From Halomonas sp. UBA3074 (GTDB lineage: Bacteria > Pseudomonadota > Gammaproteobacteria > Pseudomonadales > Halomonadaceae), in assembly GCF_002366715.1 (NCBI RefSeq), contig NZ_DFBS01000012.1, forward strand, positions 1-64,000: a DNA stretch of 64,000 nt, written 5' to 3'. Positions 43,947-53,263 of this stretch are shown in pieces. The notes beneath the pieces are model-generated. The model did no database searches, was not told the origin of the DNA, and was given only the letters and a program-made list of their open reading frames with translations. The first letter of the stretch is position 1. Each line of letters begins with the position of its first letter. The position numbers and the translations under genes were made by a program.

Positions 43947-44858
43947 TTAAGCCATTGCGGGAGCCGCATAGGAGATCGGCGCCACAGCCTTCTCTTCTTC
44001 AAAGGTTACAATTTCATACGCGTCTGGCTGCGCCATTAGTTCGCGGCAGAGCTGATTGTTCAGTGCATGGCCGGATTTAACACCGCGGAACTCACCAATC
44101 AGGCTGTAGCCAAGCTGATACAAATCACCGATAGCATCTAGCACTTTATGCTTAACGAACTCATCTTCATAACGAAGGCCGCCTTCGTTAACAATGCGAT
44201 AATCATCAACCACGATTGCGTTGTCTAAGCTACCGCCTAAGGCCAAGTTATTAGAACGCAAAAACTCTAAATCGCGCATAAAACCAAACGTACGTGCACG
44301 CGACACTTCTTTGACAAAGGAAGTGGTCGAAAAGTCGATCAATGCCGTCTGTTTCTGCTGTTCAAAAACCGGGTGATCGAAGTCGATAGCAAAAGAGACT
44401 TTAAACCCTTGGTGCGGTAAAAAAACGGCCTCTTTATCGCCATCGGTGACGGCAACGCGTTGCTTGATGCGAATAAATTTCTTCGCGGCATCCTGCTCCA
44501 GAATACCCGCTGATTGAATCAAGAAGACGAAAGGACTGGCGCTGCCATCCATAATCGGCACTTCAGGTTCGCTTACGTCCACATAAGCGTTATCGATACC
44601 CAGCCCGGCAAAAGCGGACAAAAGGTGCTCGACGGTGGCAACTTTAACGCCATTACTAGAGAGTGCCGTGCACAGCTTCGTATCTTCAACCAATTCCGCG
44701 CGCGCAGGCACATGCACGACAGGATCCAGATCGGTTCTGACAAACACAATCCCAGTATTGGCGGGCGCCGGGCGCAAAGCCAAATGAACTTTTTTGCCAG
44801 AATGCAGGCCCACGCCGGTGGCGCGAATGACATTTTGTAGGGTGCGTTGTCTGATCAT
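43947..44858 (-). CDS. lpxC: UDP-3-O-acyl-N-acetylglucosamine deacetylase
   Basis: 303 residues. The zinc ligands are His in TVEHLLSAFAG, His in HKVLDAIGDLYQLG and the Asp of the same segment, and the catalytic His is in SGHALNN. It performs the committed step of lipid A synthesis. It follows ftsZ in the same orientation, but a strong stem-loop separates them, so it is likely to be transcribed partly from its own promoter. Its C-terminal residues (APISYAAPAMA) are the Pseudomonas-like short tail. Confidence 0.96.
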   Translation of the reverse strand: MIRQRTLQNVIRATGVGLHSGKKVHLALRPAPANTGIVFVRTDLDPVVHVPARAELVEDTKLCTALSSNGVKVATVEHLLSAFAGLGIDNAYVDVSEPEVPIMDGSASPFVFLIQSAGILEQDAAKKFIRIKQRVAVTDGDKEAVFLPHQGFKVSFAIDFDHPVFEQQKQTALIDFSTTSFVKEVSRARTFGFMRDLEFLRSNNLALGGSLDNAIVVDDYRIVNEGGLRYEDEFVKHKVLDAIGDLYQLGYSLIGEFRGVKSGHALNNQLCRELMAQPDAYEIVTFEEEKAVAPISYAAPAMA

Positions 44859-44929
44859 GGGCAGTAGTCGAGCTCTGATGACGGTAATGACCGTAGAGAA
44901 AAAGTTATCAAACAGTGTTCACTTTAACA

Positions 44930-44962
44930 GAAAGCGAGCGTTTTAGCCAATAAAACGCTCGC
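44930..44962 (-). terminator. Stem-loop terminator between ftsZ and lpxC
   Basis: GCGAGCGTTTTA and TAAAACGCTCGC form a perfect 12-bp stem with a 5-nt loop, followed on the minus strand by TTTCTGTT. The T-run is weak, so it probably attenuates rather than fully stops transcription from ftsZ into lpxC. Confidence 0.7.
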
Positions 44963-44992
44963 CCGCTGTGACAGTACTGCTGTTATCGAGAA

Positions 44993-46171
44993 TCAATCCG
45001 CCTGGCGGCGTAGAAACGCGGGGATGTCCAGATAGTCGTCGGCTTCGGTAGCACGACGCTTTTCAGGACGAGGTTTAGCGGCAGCTTCAGGTGCTTCAGC
45101 GCGCGCGGTGGCCTGCTGACGCATGACAGTGGGTTGTTGCAGCTTGCGGTAATCCGAAGAAGACTCCGCCGCTGTGCGACGTGCGGGCTCTCGGGCGGCC
45201 GTTTTGGCCTTGTTACCGTCCAGGCCTGCAGCCACAACCGTTACACGCAGCTCATCGGACATTTCCATATCAATGGAGGTACCCACCACGATAGTGGCGT
45301 CCGGCGACGCAAACTCTTGCACGGTGGCACCGACATCATTGAACTCGCCAATCGACAAATCAGGGCCAGCAGTGATGTTGACCAGGATGCCGCGGGCGCC
45401 ATGAAGATCGATATCTTCCAGCAGCGGGCTGCGAATGGCTTTTTCGGCAGCTTCACGAGCGCGGTTTTCACCCGTCGCCCCGCCAGTGCCCATCATCGCC
45501 ATGCCCATTTCAGACATGACGGTGCGCACGTCAGCAAAGTCGACGTTGATGATACCGGGGCTGGTGATCAGCTCGGCAATCCCTTGAACCGCTCCCAACA
45601 GCACATCGTTCGCAGCGCTAAACGCCGTTAGCAGCGTGGCATTTTTGCCCAGCACCGACAGCAGCTTTTCATTAGGGATGGTGATCAGCGAATCGACGTG
45701 TTCTGAGAGCTCTTTCATGCCCTCTTCTGCTGCACGCATACGCTTTGGCCCTTCGAAGGGGAAGGGACGCGTCACGACTGCCACGGTGAGAATGCCTAGT
45801 TCTTTGGCAACCTGAGCAACGACCGGTGCACCACCAGTACCTGTACCACCGCCCATACCGGCAGTGATAAACACCATATCGGCGCCTACCAGCAATTCCG
45901 CAATACGTTCGCGGTCTTCCATCGCCGCCTGACGTCCCACGTCGGGATTGGCACCTGCGCCTAACCCTTTCGTAATTTCGCCACCTAGTTGCAGCACGGT
46001 TTTTGCTGAACAACGTTTCAGCGCCTGCGCATCCGTGTTGGCGCAGATAAACTCAACGCCTTCGATATTGCTTTCGACCATGTGGTTAACAGCATTGCCG
46101 CCACCGCCGCCAACACCAACCACTTTGATGACCGCACTGCTCGAGGGTGCGTTATCTACCAATTCGAACAT
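44993..46171 (-). CDS. ftsZ: Cell division GTPase FtsZ
   Basis: 392 residues from ATG at 46171 (MFELVDN). The tubulin signature GGGTGTGGAPV and the GTP-contact region GAGANPDVG are present. A long flexible linker ends in the conserved C-terminal peptide DYLDIPAFLRRQ, the binding site for FtsA and ZipA. AGGAG lies 10 nt upstream. The longer frame to 46306 overlaps ftsA and is unsupported. It follows ftsA by 34 bp. Confidence 0.97.
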   Translation of the reverse strand: MFELVDNAPSSSAVIKVVGVGGGGGNAVNHMVESNIEGVEFICANTDAQALKRCSAKTVLQLGGEITKGLGAGANPDVGRQAAMEDRERIAELLVGADMVFITAGMGGGTGTGGAPVVAQVAKELGILTVAVVTRPFPFEGPKRMRAAEEGMKELSEHVDSLITIPNEKLLSVLGKNATLLTAFSAANDVLLGAVQGIAELITSPGIINVDFADVRTVMSEMGMAMMGTGGATGENRAREAAEKAIRSPLLEDIDLHGARGILVNITAGPDLSIGEFNDVGATVQEFASPDATIVVGTSIDMEMSDELRVTVVAAGLDGNKAKTAAREPARRTAAESSSDYRKLQQPTVMRQQATARAEAPEAAAKPRPEKRRATEADDYLDIPAFLRRQAD

Positions 46172-46205
46172 AAGCCCCGTCTCCTGAACCGCGCTTGCGG
46201 CCCTG

Positions 46206-47495
46206 TCAGAAATTTCCTTTGAACCAGCCTTTAATTCTTGCCAGCGCCGAATGGTCTTCCTTGATATCACGCCGGGCAAGCTCATTGCGGCCCTTATGGG
46301 CAGCAACCACTCCCCCGTGGCTTCTTAGGCCTTGCCCATGACGCGTTTCCTGCAAGGCATAATGCAGCAGACCAACGCCCGTCGCATATATGGGGTTACG
46401 CACGACATCCGCCAAACCTCTTACGTTTTGCGGACATGCGATGCGAACAGGCATATGGAAAATTTCTTCTGCCAATTCGCTAACTCCTTCCATGCGCGAG
46501 GTACCGCCGGTAAGCACTATCCCGGCGGCCACCATGTCTTCATAGCCACTTCGGCGCAACTCATCTCTTACTAGCGTAAACAGCTCTTCGTAGCGCGGTT
46601 CTACCACTTCAGCGAGTGCTTGGCGTGATAGGTCACGCGCAGGACGATCACCTACGCTAGGTACTTTAATCATTTCATCGCTTGACGCTAGGTGCGTCAG
46701 CGCACAAGCATATTTAACCTTGATCTCTTCAGCATGCTGGGTGGGTGTGCGTAGCGCCATGGCGATATCGTTGGTGACTTGATCACCGGCAATAGGAATC
46801 ACCGCTGTATGGCGGATAGCGCCTTCGCTAAAGATCGCCATATCGGTGGTTCCGCCACCGATATCCACCATGCAAACACCCAGCTCACGCTCATCTTCCG
46901 TGAGTACGGCCATGCTAGAGGCGAGCTGCTCTAAAATAATAGCATCTACCTCGAGCCCGCAGCGACGTACACACTTTTCAATATTTTGCACCGCGTTCAA
47001 GGCGGCTGTCACCAAATGCACCTGCGCTTCCAGACGCACACCTGACATGCCCAGGGGCTCTCGAATGCCTCCCTGCGCATCGATTGAAAACTCTTGAGGC
47101 AATACGTGTAGTACCCGCTGCCCTTCTGAAATAGCGCGCGCCCGAGCGGAATCAATAACACGCTCTATATCGGAAGGCGTTACTTCACGCTCTTTAATAG
47201 CCACGACGCCATCAGAATTCATAGAACTGATATGACTACCGGCCACGCCAACATAGACAGAATGAATATCACAGCCAGCCATTAACTCGGCTTCTTCAAC
47301 GGCACGCTGAATAGACTGCACCGTGGATTCGATATTGATGACAACGCCACGCTTCATACCGCGAGAGGGGTGGGAACCAATACCGGCAATTTCTATTCCG
47401 CCATCATCGGTAGGTTGACCGACTATCGCGACGACCTTGGACGTTCCAATGTCCAGCCCGACCACCATATTGGATGCGTTGGGTGAGCCTGCCAT
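46206..47495 (-). CDS. ftsA: Cell division protein FtsA
   Basis: 429 residues of the actin-like ATPase fold. The phosphate-1 loop is GLDIGTSKVVAIVG and phosphate-2 is VDIGGGTTDMAIF, and the FtsA-specific 1C subdomain and a C-terminal amphipathic helix (ALARIKGWFKGNF) for membrane binding follow. It links FtsZ to the membrane and to later division proteins. The ATG has AAGGAG upstream. A 313-bp gap, unusual in this cluster, separates it from ftsQ. Confidence 0.96.
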   Translation of the reverse strand: MAGSPNASNMVVGLDIGTSKVVAIVGQPTDDGGIEIAGIGSHPSRGMKRGVVINIESTVQSIQRAVEEAELMAGCDIHSVYVGVAGSHISSMNSDGVVAIKEREVTPSDIERVIDSARARAISEGQRVLHVLPQEFSIDAQGGIREPLGMSGVRLEAQVHLVTAALNAVQNIEKCVRRCGLEVDAIILEQLASSMAVLTEDERELGVCMVDIGGGTTDMAIFSEGAIRHTAVIPIAGDQVTNDIAMALRTPTQHAEEIKVKYACALTHLASSDEMIKVPSVGDRPARDLSRQALAEVVEPRYEELFTLVRDELRRSGYEDMVAAGIVLTGGTSRMEGVSELAEEIFHMPVRIACPQNVRGLADVVRNPIYATGVGLLHYALQETRHGQGLRSHGGVVAAHKGRNELARRDIKEDHSALARIKGWFKGNF

Positions 47496-47808
47496 GAGTC
47501 GGTAAATCTCCTTGCGTGATTATTAAAATAAATATTAGTAGGATGCCACTTAATCCAACACTTAACATTGAAAGCGTGCTACCCAAAATAAACAGTGTGT
47601 CGTTTTGACACTCAATTAAGTGCAAATAGCTAAAATTAAAAGCCACTTAATCATCGTCTAGCCCATAGTATAGAAACAATAGACGTAATACGACTACTAC
47701 AAACCCACAATAATAGCCATAGGAAGCAATTTAAAGCCGATGAAGGGCTTTTTTCAATGATGGCAACCACTCACTTTTACACCTTATTTGCAGTAAGTAA
47801 TAGAAGCG
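47496..47808 (-). promoter_or_regulatory. AT-rich 313-bp spacer between ftsQ and ftsA
   Basis: No gene supported. CACTTAA occurs at 47547, 47559 and 47644 and inverted at 47616, and GCCACTTAAT is repeated exactly at 47545 and 47642. A candidate minus-strand promoter is TTGAGT (47610-47615), 17 bp, TTTATT (47587-47592). The plus strand of the same place reads TTGACA. A small inverted repeat AAAGCC/GGCTTT lies near 47732-47751. The spacer is clearly more AT-rich than its neighbours. Confidence 0.45.
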
Positions 47809-48522
47809 TTACTCATCTTGCACAGCAAATTCACTTTCTCCGTGCCACGCAACAGCGACGCCGTTAGGGTAACGCAGATCGATATAGCGAATCTGGTCGC
47901 CTAACGCGTATAACTCTCTTTGCCAAGAAGCCGATAAACGAGCCAAACGCACTTCATGTTGCCGACGCCCTAACATTACCCAGGCACCGTCGTTTAATTG
48001 CAACCGCCAAGCACCGCGAGGCTCTAAACGAAGCTGGGTTAGTTTAAGTGATAACTGGGCAAAATGCGGCAAAAGGCGTTGGTAGTAGTCTAACACTTCT
48101 TCACTGCTTCCCGCGGGACCGGCCATGTCAGGCAGGCCCGACGGTGGGTTTAACGGTGCAAAGGCGAAGGGTTCGCCTTCTGGATTGAGTAAAAAATCGT
48201 CGTTCCAGCGCGCCACAGGCTGTTGCTCAATAAGCTCAAACACTAGCGCATTGGGCCACTCACGGGTAATACGTACCTCGTTCAACCAACCTACCTGGAG
48301 TGCGCGATCACGTAACTCACCTAGATCAGCGGACAGCCAGGTGGCATCAATCACCAACGGTGCCAGCTGTGTGCGTAGGTAATCAGCGCTGACATACTCC
48401 CATTCGCCGCGAATAGACACCCGCTCAATGGGGCGGTCTAGCCACAGCCAGAGCGCTCGCCCGCCCGCGCCCATCAGCAAGGCCAACAGGATAACGCCTA
48501 GCAAAGCATTACGCCTTTTCAT
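47809..48522 (-). CDS. ftsQ: Cell division protein FtsQ
   Basis: 237 residues. A short cytoplasmic N-terminus, a membrane helix (about 7-28), the POTRA-like segment (VSIRGEWEYV to LRDRALQVGWLNEVRI) and the beta-rich FtsQ domain ending in LRYPNGVAVAW are visible. It joins the FtsB-FtsL complex at the septum. It lies 33 bp after ddlB. Downstream is the AT-rich spacer rather than ftsA directly. Confidence 0.93.
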   Translation of the reverse strand: MKRRNALLGVILLALLMGAGGRALWLWLDRPIERVSIRGEWEYVSADYLRTQLAPLVIDATWLSADLGELRDRALQVGWLNEVRITREWPNALVFELIEQQPVARWNDDFLLNPEGEPFAFAPLNPPSGLPDMAGPAGSSEEVLDYYQRLLPHFAQLSLKLTQLRLEPRGAWRLQLNDGAWVMLGRRQHEVRLARLSASWQRELYALGDQIRYIDLRYPNGVAVAWHGESEFAVQDE

Positions 48523-48555
48523 AAGGCACCGTGCATAACAAACTCGTCATAATAC

Positions 48556-49488
48556 TTATTGTCCGCCTGCGGCTTTCAATATCGCCAACACCAAATCATC
48601 AAATGAAAGCCCCGCATGGGCCGCAGACTGAGGCACCAAACTGTGATCAGTCATTCCAGGCACGGTGTTAACCTCTAACAGCCAGAACTGCCCTTCTCTA
48701 TCGCGCATGACGTCAACGCGACCCCAGCCGACACCGCCAATGGCTGCAAACGCCTGCTGACACAGCTGCGCTAACGCCTCTTCATCAACGGTAGATAAGC
48801 CGCATGGCAGGTGATACTGCGTGGTATTGGCAATATATTTTGCTTCGTAGTCATAAAAGCCACCAGGCACCTCGACGCGAATCGCCGGCAGCACTTGCTC
48901 ACCCAGCAGGGCAACCGTATATTCATCGCCCACTATAAAGCGCTCTGCCATCACTCGTGCATCGAACTGCGCCGCTTCATGGTAGGCAGCCTCGAGCGCA
49001 GCCTGGCTTTTGACAATACTGATACCCAGCGTAGAGCCTTCGTGCACCGGCTTTACAATCAGGGGTAAGCCAAGCTGCGCCACTACCGCTGACCAGTCCG
49101 CGCTGGCATCCAACATAATACTTTCAGGCGTTGGCAAGCCCACCGCACTCCACACCTGCTTGGTGCGCTGCTTGTCCATACCCAGCGCCGAGGCAAGCAC
49201 GCCACTGCCGGTATAAGGAATATTCAAAAGTTCCAGCGCGCCTTGTAGGGTGCCATCTTCTCCACCCCGGCCATGCAGGGCAACAAAGACCACGGTGGGC
49301 GCTAACTGTTCCAAACCGACCAAGCCATTGTCCTTGGGGTCATAGCCAGTCGCGTTAATGCCCTTACGTTGAAGCGCCTCCAACACGGCCGCACCGCTTT
49401 TAAGCGATACATCGCGCTCTGCTGATGTGCCGCCATACACTACGACGACGTTATCCAATGATGGGGTTGTTGCTACTTCCACACTCAC
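48556..49488 (-). CDS. ddlB: D-alanine-D-alanine ligase
   Basis: 310 residues of the ATP-grasp fold. The N-terminal VVYGGTSAERDVS, LHGRGGEDG, LIVKPVHEGSTLG (ATP lysine) and the C-terminal EVNTVPGMTDHSLVP with its metal-binding Glu and Asn are in order. It makes D-Ala-D-Ala for UDP-MurNAc-pentapeptide. The start GTG overlaps the murC stop by 4 bp (GTGA). Confidence 0.95.
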   Translation of the reverse strand: MSVEVATTPSLDNVVVVYGGTSAERDVSLKSGAAVLEALQRKGINATGYDPKDNGLVGLEQLAPTVVFVALHGRGGEDGTLQGALELLNIPYTGSGVLASALGMDKQRTKQVWSAVGLPTPESIMLDASADWSAVVAQLGLPLIVKPVHEGSTLGISIVKSQAALEAAYHEAAQFDARVMAERFIVGDEYTVALLGEQVLPAIRVEVPGGFYDYEAKYIANTTQYHLPCGLSTVDEEALAQLCQQAFAAIGGVGWGRVDVMRDREGQFWLLEVNTVPGMTDHSLVPQSAAHAGLSFDDLVLAILKAAGGQ

Positions 49489-50954
49489 AGTGCTACCTCG
49501 CTCATCACTAACCGTGCCTGCGCCAGGCGCAGAGAAATGCCGCCTACATCACCGGCGCCTTGGGTAATGAGAATATCGTCAGGGCGTAATACGTTGGCTA
49601 ATAGCGCAGGTAGTTCATTTTTATGCTCGACAAAGAGCGGGTCGACTTCGCCGCGCTGACGAATTGATCCGGCCAGCGTTCTTCCTTCGGCGCCTGGGAT
49701 CACCGCTTCACCCGCGCTGTATACGTCGAGCAACACAAGCGTGTCGACTTGGGAAAGCACACGTACGAAATCTTCATATAAATCGCGAGTACGGCTGTAG
49801 CGATGCGGCTGATAAAGCATTACCAGGCGACGATTGGGCCAGCCTGCGCGCACCGCCTGGATCACCATGTCGACCTCACGGGGGTGATGGCCGTAGTCAT
49901 CGACCAGCATGATATCCCCGCCGCCTTTGGGCGCGGGAAAATTCCCATGCACCTGGAAACGACGGCCGACACCGGCAAAACTCGCCAAACCGCTCAAGAT
50001 CGCGCTATCGCTAACGCCTGCGTCAGTGGCGACAACAATGGCCGCCATCGCGTTGAGCGCATTATGGCGGCCGGGCATGGCCAAGCGCACCGCTAGCGGT
50101 TCAGCGCCACCCGGACGCAAGGCGGTGAACGAGACTTCGCCCTCACGCTGAGTAAAATCGACGATGCGGTAATCGGCATCGCTATCAAAGCCATAGGTGA
50201 CGAACTGACGCTTCACCTGATCACACAGCACGCGCACATGGGGGTCATCGATACATAGCACTGCCAAACCATAGAAGGGCAAATTATGCAGGAATTCGAT
50301 GAAGGTATTTTTCAGCCGCTCGAAGTCACCGCCATAGGTCGCCATATGGTCAGCATCGATATTGGTAACGATCGACACCATGGGCTGTAAATGCAAAAAC
50401 GAGGCATCAGACTCATCAGCTTCAGCGACGAGATAATCGCCTTCGCCTAAACGCGCATTGGCTCCGGCACTGGTCAGCTTACCGCCGATGACAAAGGTCG
50501 GATCCAAGCCCCCTTCTGCCAACAGCGTCGCCGTTAAACTGGTTGTCGTGGTCTTACCATGGGTGCCTGCAACGGCAATGCCATGGCGAAAACGCATTAG
50601 CTCAGCGAGCATTTCAGCGCGGCGCACCACCGGCACACGATGCTCATGTGCCCAGCGAATTTCGGGGTTCGTCCCATCAATGGCACTAGACACGACGACC
50701 ACATCGGCGTTTTCAACATTCGCCTCGGCATGGCCGATCGCCACGCACACACCGCACTGCCGCAGCCGCTCCACGACAGAGGAGTTTTTCATGTCGCTAC
50801 CACTGACGCTATAGCCTTGGTTCGCCAATACCTCTGCAATACCGCACATACCGGCGCCACCGATGCCAACGAAATGAATCCGCCGGATACGTCGCATGCC
50901 CGGGCCAGCGGGAGTGCGGTGAGTGGGCGTCATGGTCTTATCTGAATCGGTCAC
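49485..50954 (-). CDS. murC: UDP-N-acetylmuramate-L-alanine ligase
   Basis: 489 residues from GTG at 50954, which overlaps the murG stop (GTGA) and has AGGAG 7 nt upstream. A Rossmann domain (HFVGIGGAGMCGIAE) is followed by the Mur ligase P-loop GTHGKTTTTS and the C-terminal domain with YQPHRYSRT. It adds the first L-Ala to UDP-MurNAc. Two later ATGs are possible starts. Confidence 0.95.
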   Translation of the reverse strand: MTDSDKTMTPTHRTPAGPGMRRIRRIHFVGIGGAGMCGIAEVLANQGYSVSGSDMKNSSVVERLRQCGVCVAIGHAEANVENADVVVVSSAIDGTNPEIRWAHEHRVPVVRRAEMLAELMRFRHGIAVAGTHGKTTTTSLTATLLAEGGLDPTFVIGGKLTSAGANARLGEGDYLVAEADESDASFLHLQPMVSIVTNIDADHMATYGGDFERLKNTFIEFLHNLPFYGLAVLCIDDPHVRVLCDQVKRQFVTYGFDSDADYRIVDFTQREGEVSFTALRPGGAEPLAVRLAMPGRHNALNAMAAIVVATDAGVSDSAILSGLASFAGVGRRFQVHGNFPAPKGGGDIMLVDDYGHHPREVDMVIQAVRAGWPNRRLVMLYQPHRYSRTRDLYEDFVRVLSQVDTLVLLDVYSAGEAVIPGAEGRTLAGSIRQRGEVDPLFVEHKNELPALLANVLRPDDILITQGAGDVGGISLRLAQARLVMSEVAL

Positions 50955-52048
50955 GCAGAGTCTCCTAGCGGCACCATCGCCAAACACCCTTCAGCCAGAC
51001 GCTCTGTCGCATCTAAATGCGCCGCCTGACGAGCATTGGCGGCCATGTCAGCCAGGGTGGAAGGGACGAGTAATTGAGTTAAAAATTCGCTTAATCGCTC
51101 AACGGTCAGCTCCGACTGAACGACACATTTCGCGGCGCCTGCCTTGACCAATACCTGCGCGTTAATACGTTGATGATCATCGACAGCAAAGGGAAAAGGC
51201 ACCAGTAGCGCAGGCTTGGCTGCCGCGGCTAGCTCGGCAACGGTGAGCGCTCCTGAGCGGCAAACCACCAAGTCGGCCCACTCATAGGCGGCCGCCATAT
51301 CATCGATAAAAGGACTGATGTCAGCACTGACGCCGTGCTGTTGATAATTTTCGGCGGTGCTCTCTTCACGGTCCTTGCCCGCCTGGTGACGTACTTCTGG
51401 GCGCTGCTCAGCTGGCAGTGCGGCCAGCGCGGGCGCCAGCCGTTCGTTCAGCGCCACCGCACCAAGCGAGCCTCCCACCACTAAAAGCCTTAAGGGTCGG
51501 GCCAAGAGCGCTTCAATGCGCCGCGGTGTAGTGCCCAATTTCGCAATATCGTCGCGCACGGGATTACCAATCACTTCCGCCCGCTTCCCAAACGCTTCAG
51601 GGAAAGCAGCATAGGTGCGCTTGGCCAGACGCGACAAAACGCTGTTGGTCAGCCCTGCCACCGCGTTCTGCTCATGAATAATTAACGGCACGCGGGTAAG
51701 CCACGCGGCCAACCCACCCGGGCCGCTAGCAAAACCGCCCAAACCAACCACCACATGCGGCTTGAACGTTCGAATTAGCGTGCGCGCTTGTAAAACGGCA
51801 CGACTCAGGTTGAGCGGTGCTTTTAGCCAGCCCAATAAGCCATTACCGCGTAGCCCGCTGATGGCGATCGTGTGCAGCTTAATCCCTGCCTCAGGGACTA
51901 AGCGGTTTTCAATGCCCCTTGGGCTGCCCAGCCATTCGACATCTACCTGCTGGGCTTGTAGTGCTTTCGCCAACGAAAGTGCAGGGAAGACATGACCGCC
52001 GGTGCCGCCTGCCATTATTAAGACGCGTCGCCTAACGTTACTCTTCAC
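50951..52048 (-). CDS. murG: UDP-GlcNAc:lipid I N-acetylglucosaminyltransferase
   Basis: 365 residues of the GT-B fold. The Gly-rich MAGGTGGHVFPAL near the N-terminus, the second glycine loop GGSLGAVALNE and the donor-site region CRSGALTVAELAAA are intact. It makes lipid II at the inner membrane. Between murC (overlap) and ftsW (33 bp) as in E. coli. Confidence 0.96.
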   Translation of the reverse strand: MKSNVRRRVLIMAGGTGGHVFPALSLAKALQAQQVDVEWLGSPRGIENRLVPEAGIKLHTIAISGLRGNGLLGWLKAPLNLSRAVLQARTLIRTFKPHVVVGLGGFASGPGGLAAWLTRVPLIIHEQNAVAGLTNSVLSRLAKRTYAAFPEAFGKRAEVIGNPVRDDIAKLGTTPRRIEALLARPLRLLVVGGSLGAVALNERLAPALAALPAEQRPEVRHQAGKDREESTAENYQQHGVSADISPFIDDMAAAYEWADLVVCRSGALTVAELAAAAKPALLVPFPFAVDDHQRINAQVLVKAGAAKCVVQSELTVERLSEFLTQLLVPSTLADMAANARQAAHLDATERLAEGCLAMVPLGDSA

Positions 52049-52081
52049 ATCAAACTCCTAATAACACCAAGCGACATAGCG

Positions 52082-53263
52082 TTACGATAAACGCGGTTCA
52101 TGGCGCGCTCGATACGGGGTGGATGCGCGCCGTGGACGGTGGCGTGTTTCAGCATCCGTACGTAGCAACAGACCCACCATGACGCCAGTGACCAACAAAC
52201 TCGAACCGCCGTAGCTCATTAGCGGCAGTGTTAGCCCTTTCGTCGGCAGCAGCCCGGAGCTTACGGCCATGTTGATGAACGCTTGCGCAGCCACCACAAA
52301 ACCGATGCCATAGCTGACGTAAGCGCCAAATAGATGCCCCGCCAGCTCGGCTTTGCGAGCCACCAACATGGCGCGGGCGATAAATAGGGTAAACAGCAGC
52401 ACGACGGCGATCGCACCAATCATGCCCAGCTCTTCGGCGATCACTGCAAATATGAAGTCGGTATGCGCCTCCGGCAGGTAGTGCAGTTTTTGCACGCTGT
52501 TGCCTAGCCCAGTGCCCGTGACGTGACCGCGCCCAAAAGCAATCAACGCCTGGGTTAGCTGGTAGCCTGTCGCAAATTGATCCGCCCAGGGATCCAGAAA
52601 GCTTGTCCAGCGCGCCAGTCGATAAGGCTCCATGACGACCATTATGACAGCTCCCGAGCCAAGCAGTGCGCCGCTGCCCACCAGCAGCACCAGCGATGCA
52701 CCGCTCATCATCAACATACCAATGACACAAACGGTAAAGACCACCATGCCACCAAAATCGGGCGCGAAAAACAGCAGCCCAACGGGCACTGCCAGCACGG
52801 CCAAGGGCCGCCACATGCTGAACGCTCGCCGACGCAAGTCGTAGGCAAATCGCGACATGAATGCCGCCATATAAAAGATCAGCCCAATTTTGGCAAACTC
52901 AGACACTTGCAGGCTAGGGAGCGGCCCCGGCAACGCTATCCAACGCTTACTGCCGTTGATCTCTTGGCCAATAAGCAGTACCAGCACTAATAGAAAAATA
53001 GAGGCGAGCAGAATCAGCGCCGCATTTTGGCGCCAGACTTCCAGCGGCACGCAGCGCATGAAGACACAGGCCATGGTGGCGAGCAGTAAGAAAACCCCGT
53101 GCTGACGAGAGTAGTGATAAGTATCTTCCAGCAACCCAATCGATGCTGAACTCACCATGACCCAGCCCAAACCGGCTAAGGCTACCGCCGCCATCACCAG
53201 CCAAACATCACAGGGCAGGTCGCGAGTGGTAAGCACCGTACGCAGACGCTGTAATCGGCTCAT
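52082..53263 (-). CDS. ftsW: Septal peptidoglycan polymerase FtsW
   Basis: 393 residues, SEDS family, with about ten membrane segments and the conserved GSKRWI (near the second loop), HTDFIFAVIAEELG, and the C-terminal LPLMSYGGSSLL. It polymerises glycan strands together with FtsI. ATG at 53263 overlaps the murD stop (ATGA) and has GGAG 7 nt upstream; the longer frame to 53305 is a shadow of murD. Confidence 0.95.
   Translation of the reverse strand: MSRLQRLRTVLTTRDLPCDVWLVMAAVALAGLGWVMVSSASIGLLEDTYHYSRQHGVFLLLATMACVFMRCVPLEVWRQNAALILLASIFLLVLVLLIGQEINGSKRWIALPGPLPSLQVSEFAKIGLIFYMAAFMSRFAYDLRRRAFSMWRPLAVLAVPVGLLFFAPDFGGMVVFTVCVIGMLMMSGASLVLLVGSGALLGSGAVIMVVMEPYRLARWTSFLDPWADQFATGYQLTQALIAFGRGHVTGTGLGNSVQKLHYLPEAHTDFIFAVIAEELGMIGAIAVVLLFTLFIARAMLVARKAELAGHLFGAYVSYGIGFVVAAQAFINMAVSSGLLPTKGLTLPLMSYGGSSLLVTGVMVGLLLRTDAETRHRPRRASTPYRARHEPRLS

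Noticed and set aside
47404..47646. Minus-strand 80-codon hydrophobic ORF in the ftsQ-ftsA spacer running into ftsA
   Set aside because: It starts with GTG without a ribosome-binding site, lies in AT-rich sequence that favours hydrophobic codons and overlaps the ftsA start out of frame. I treat it as spurious.
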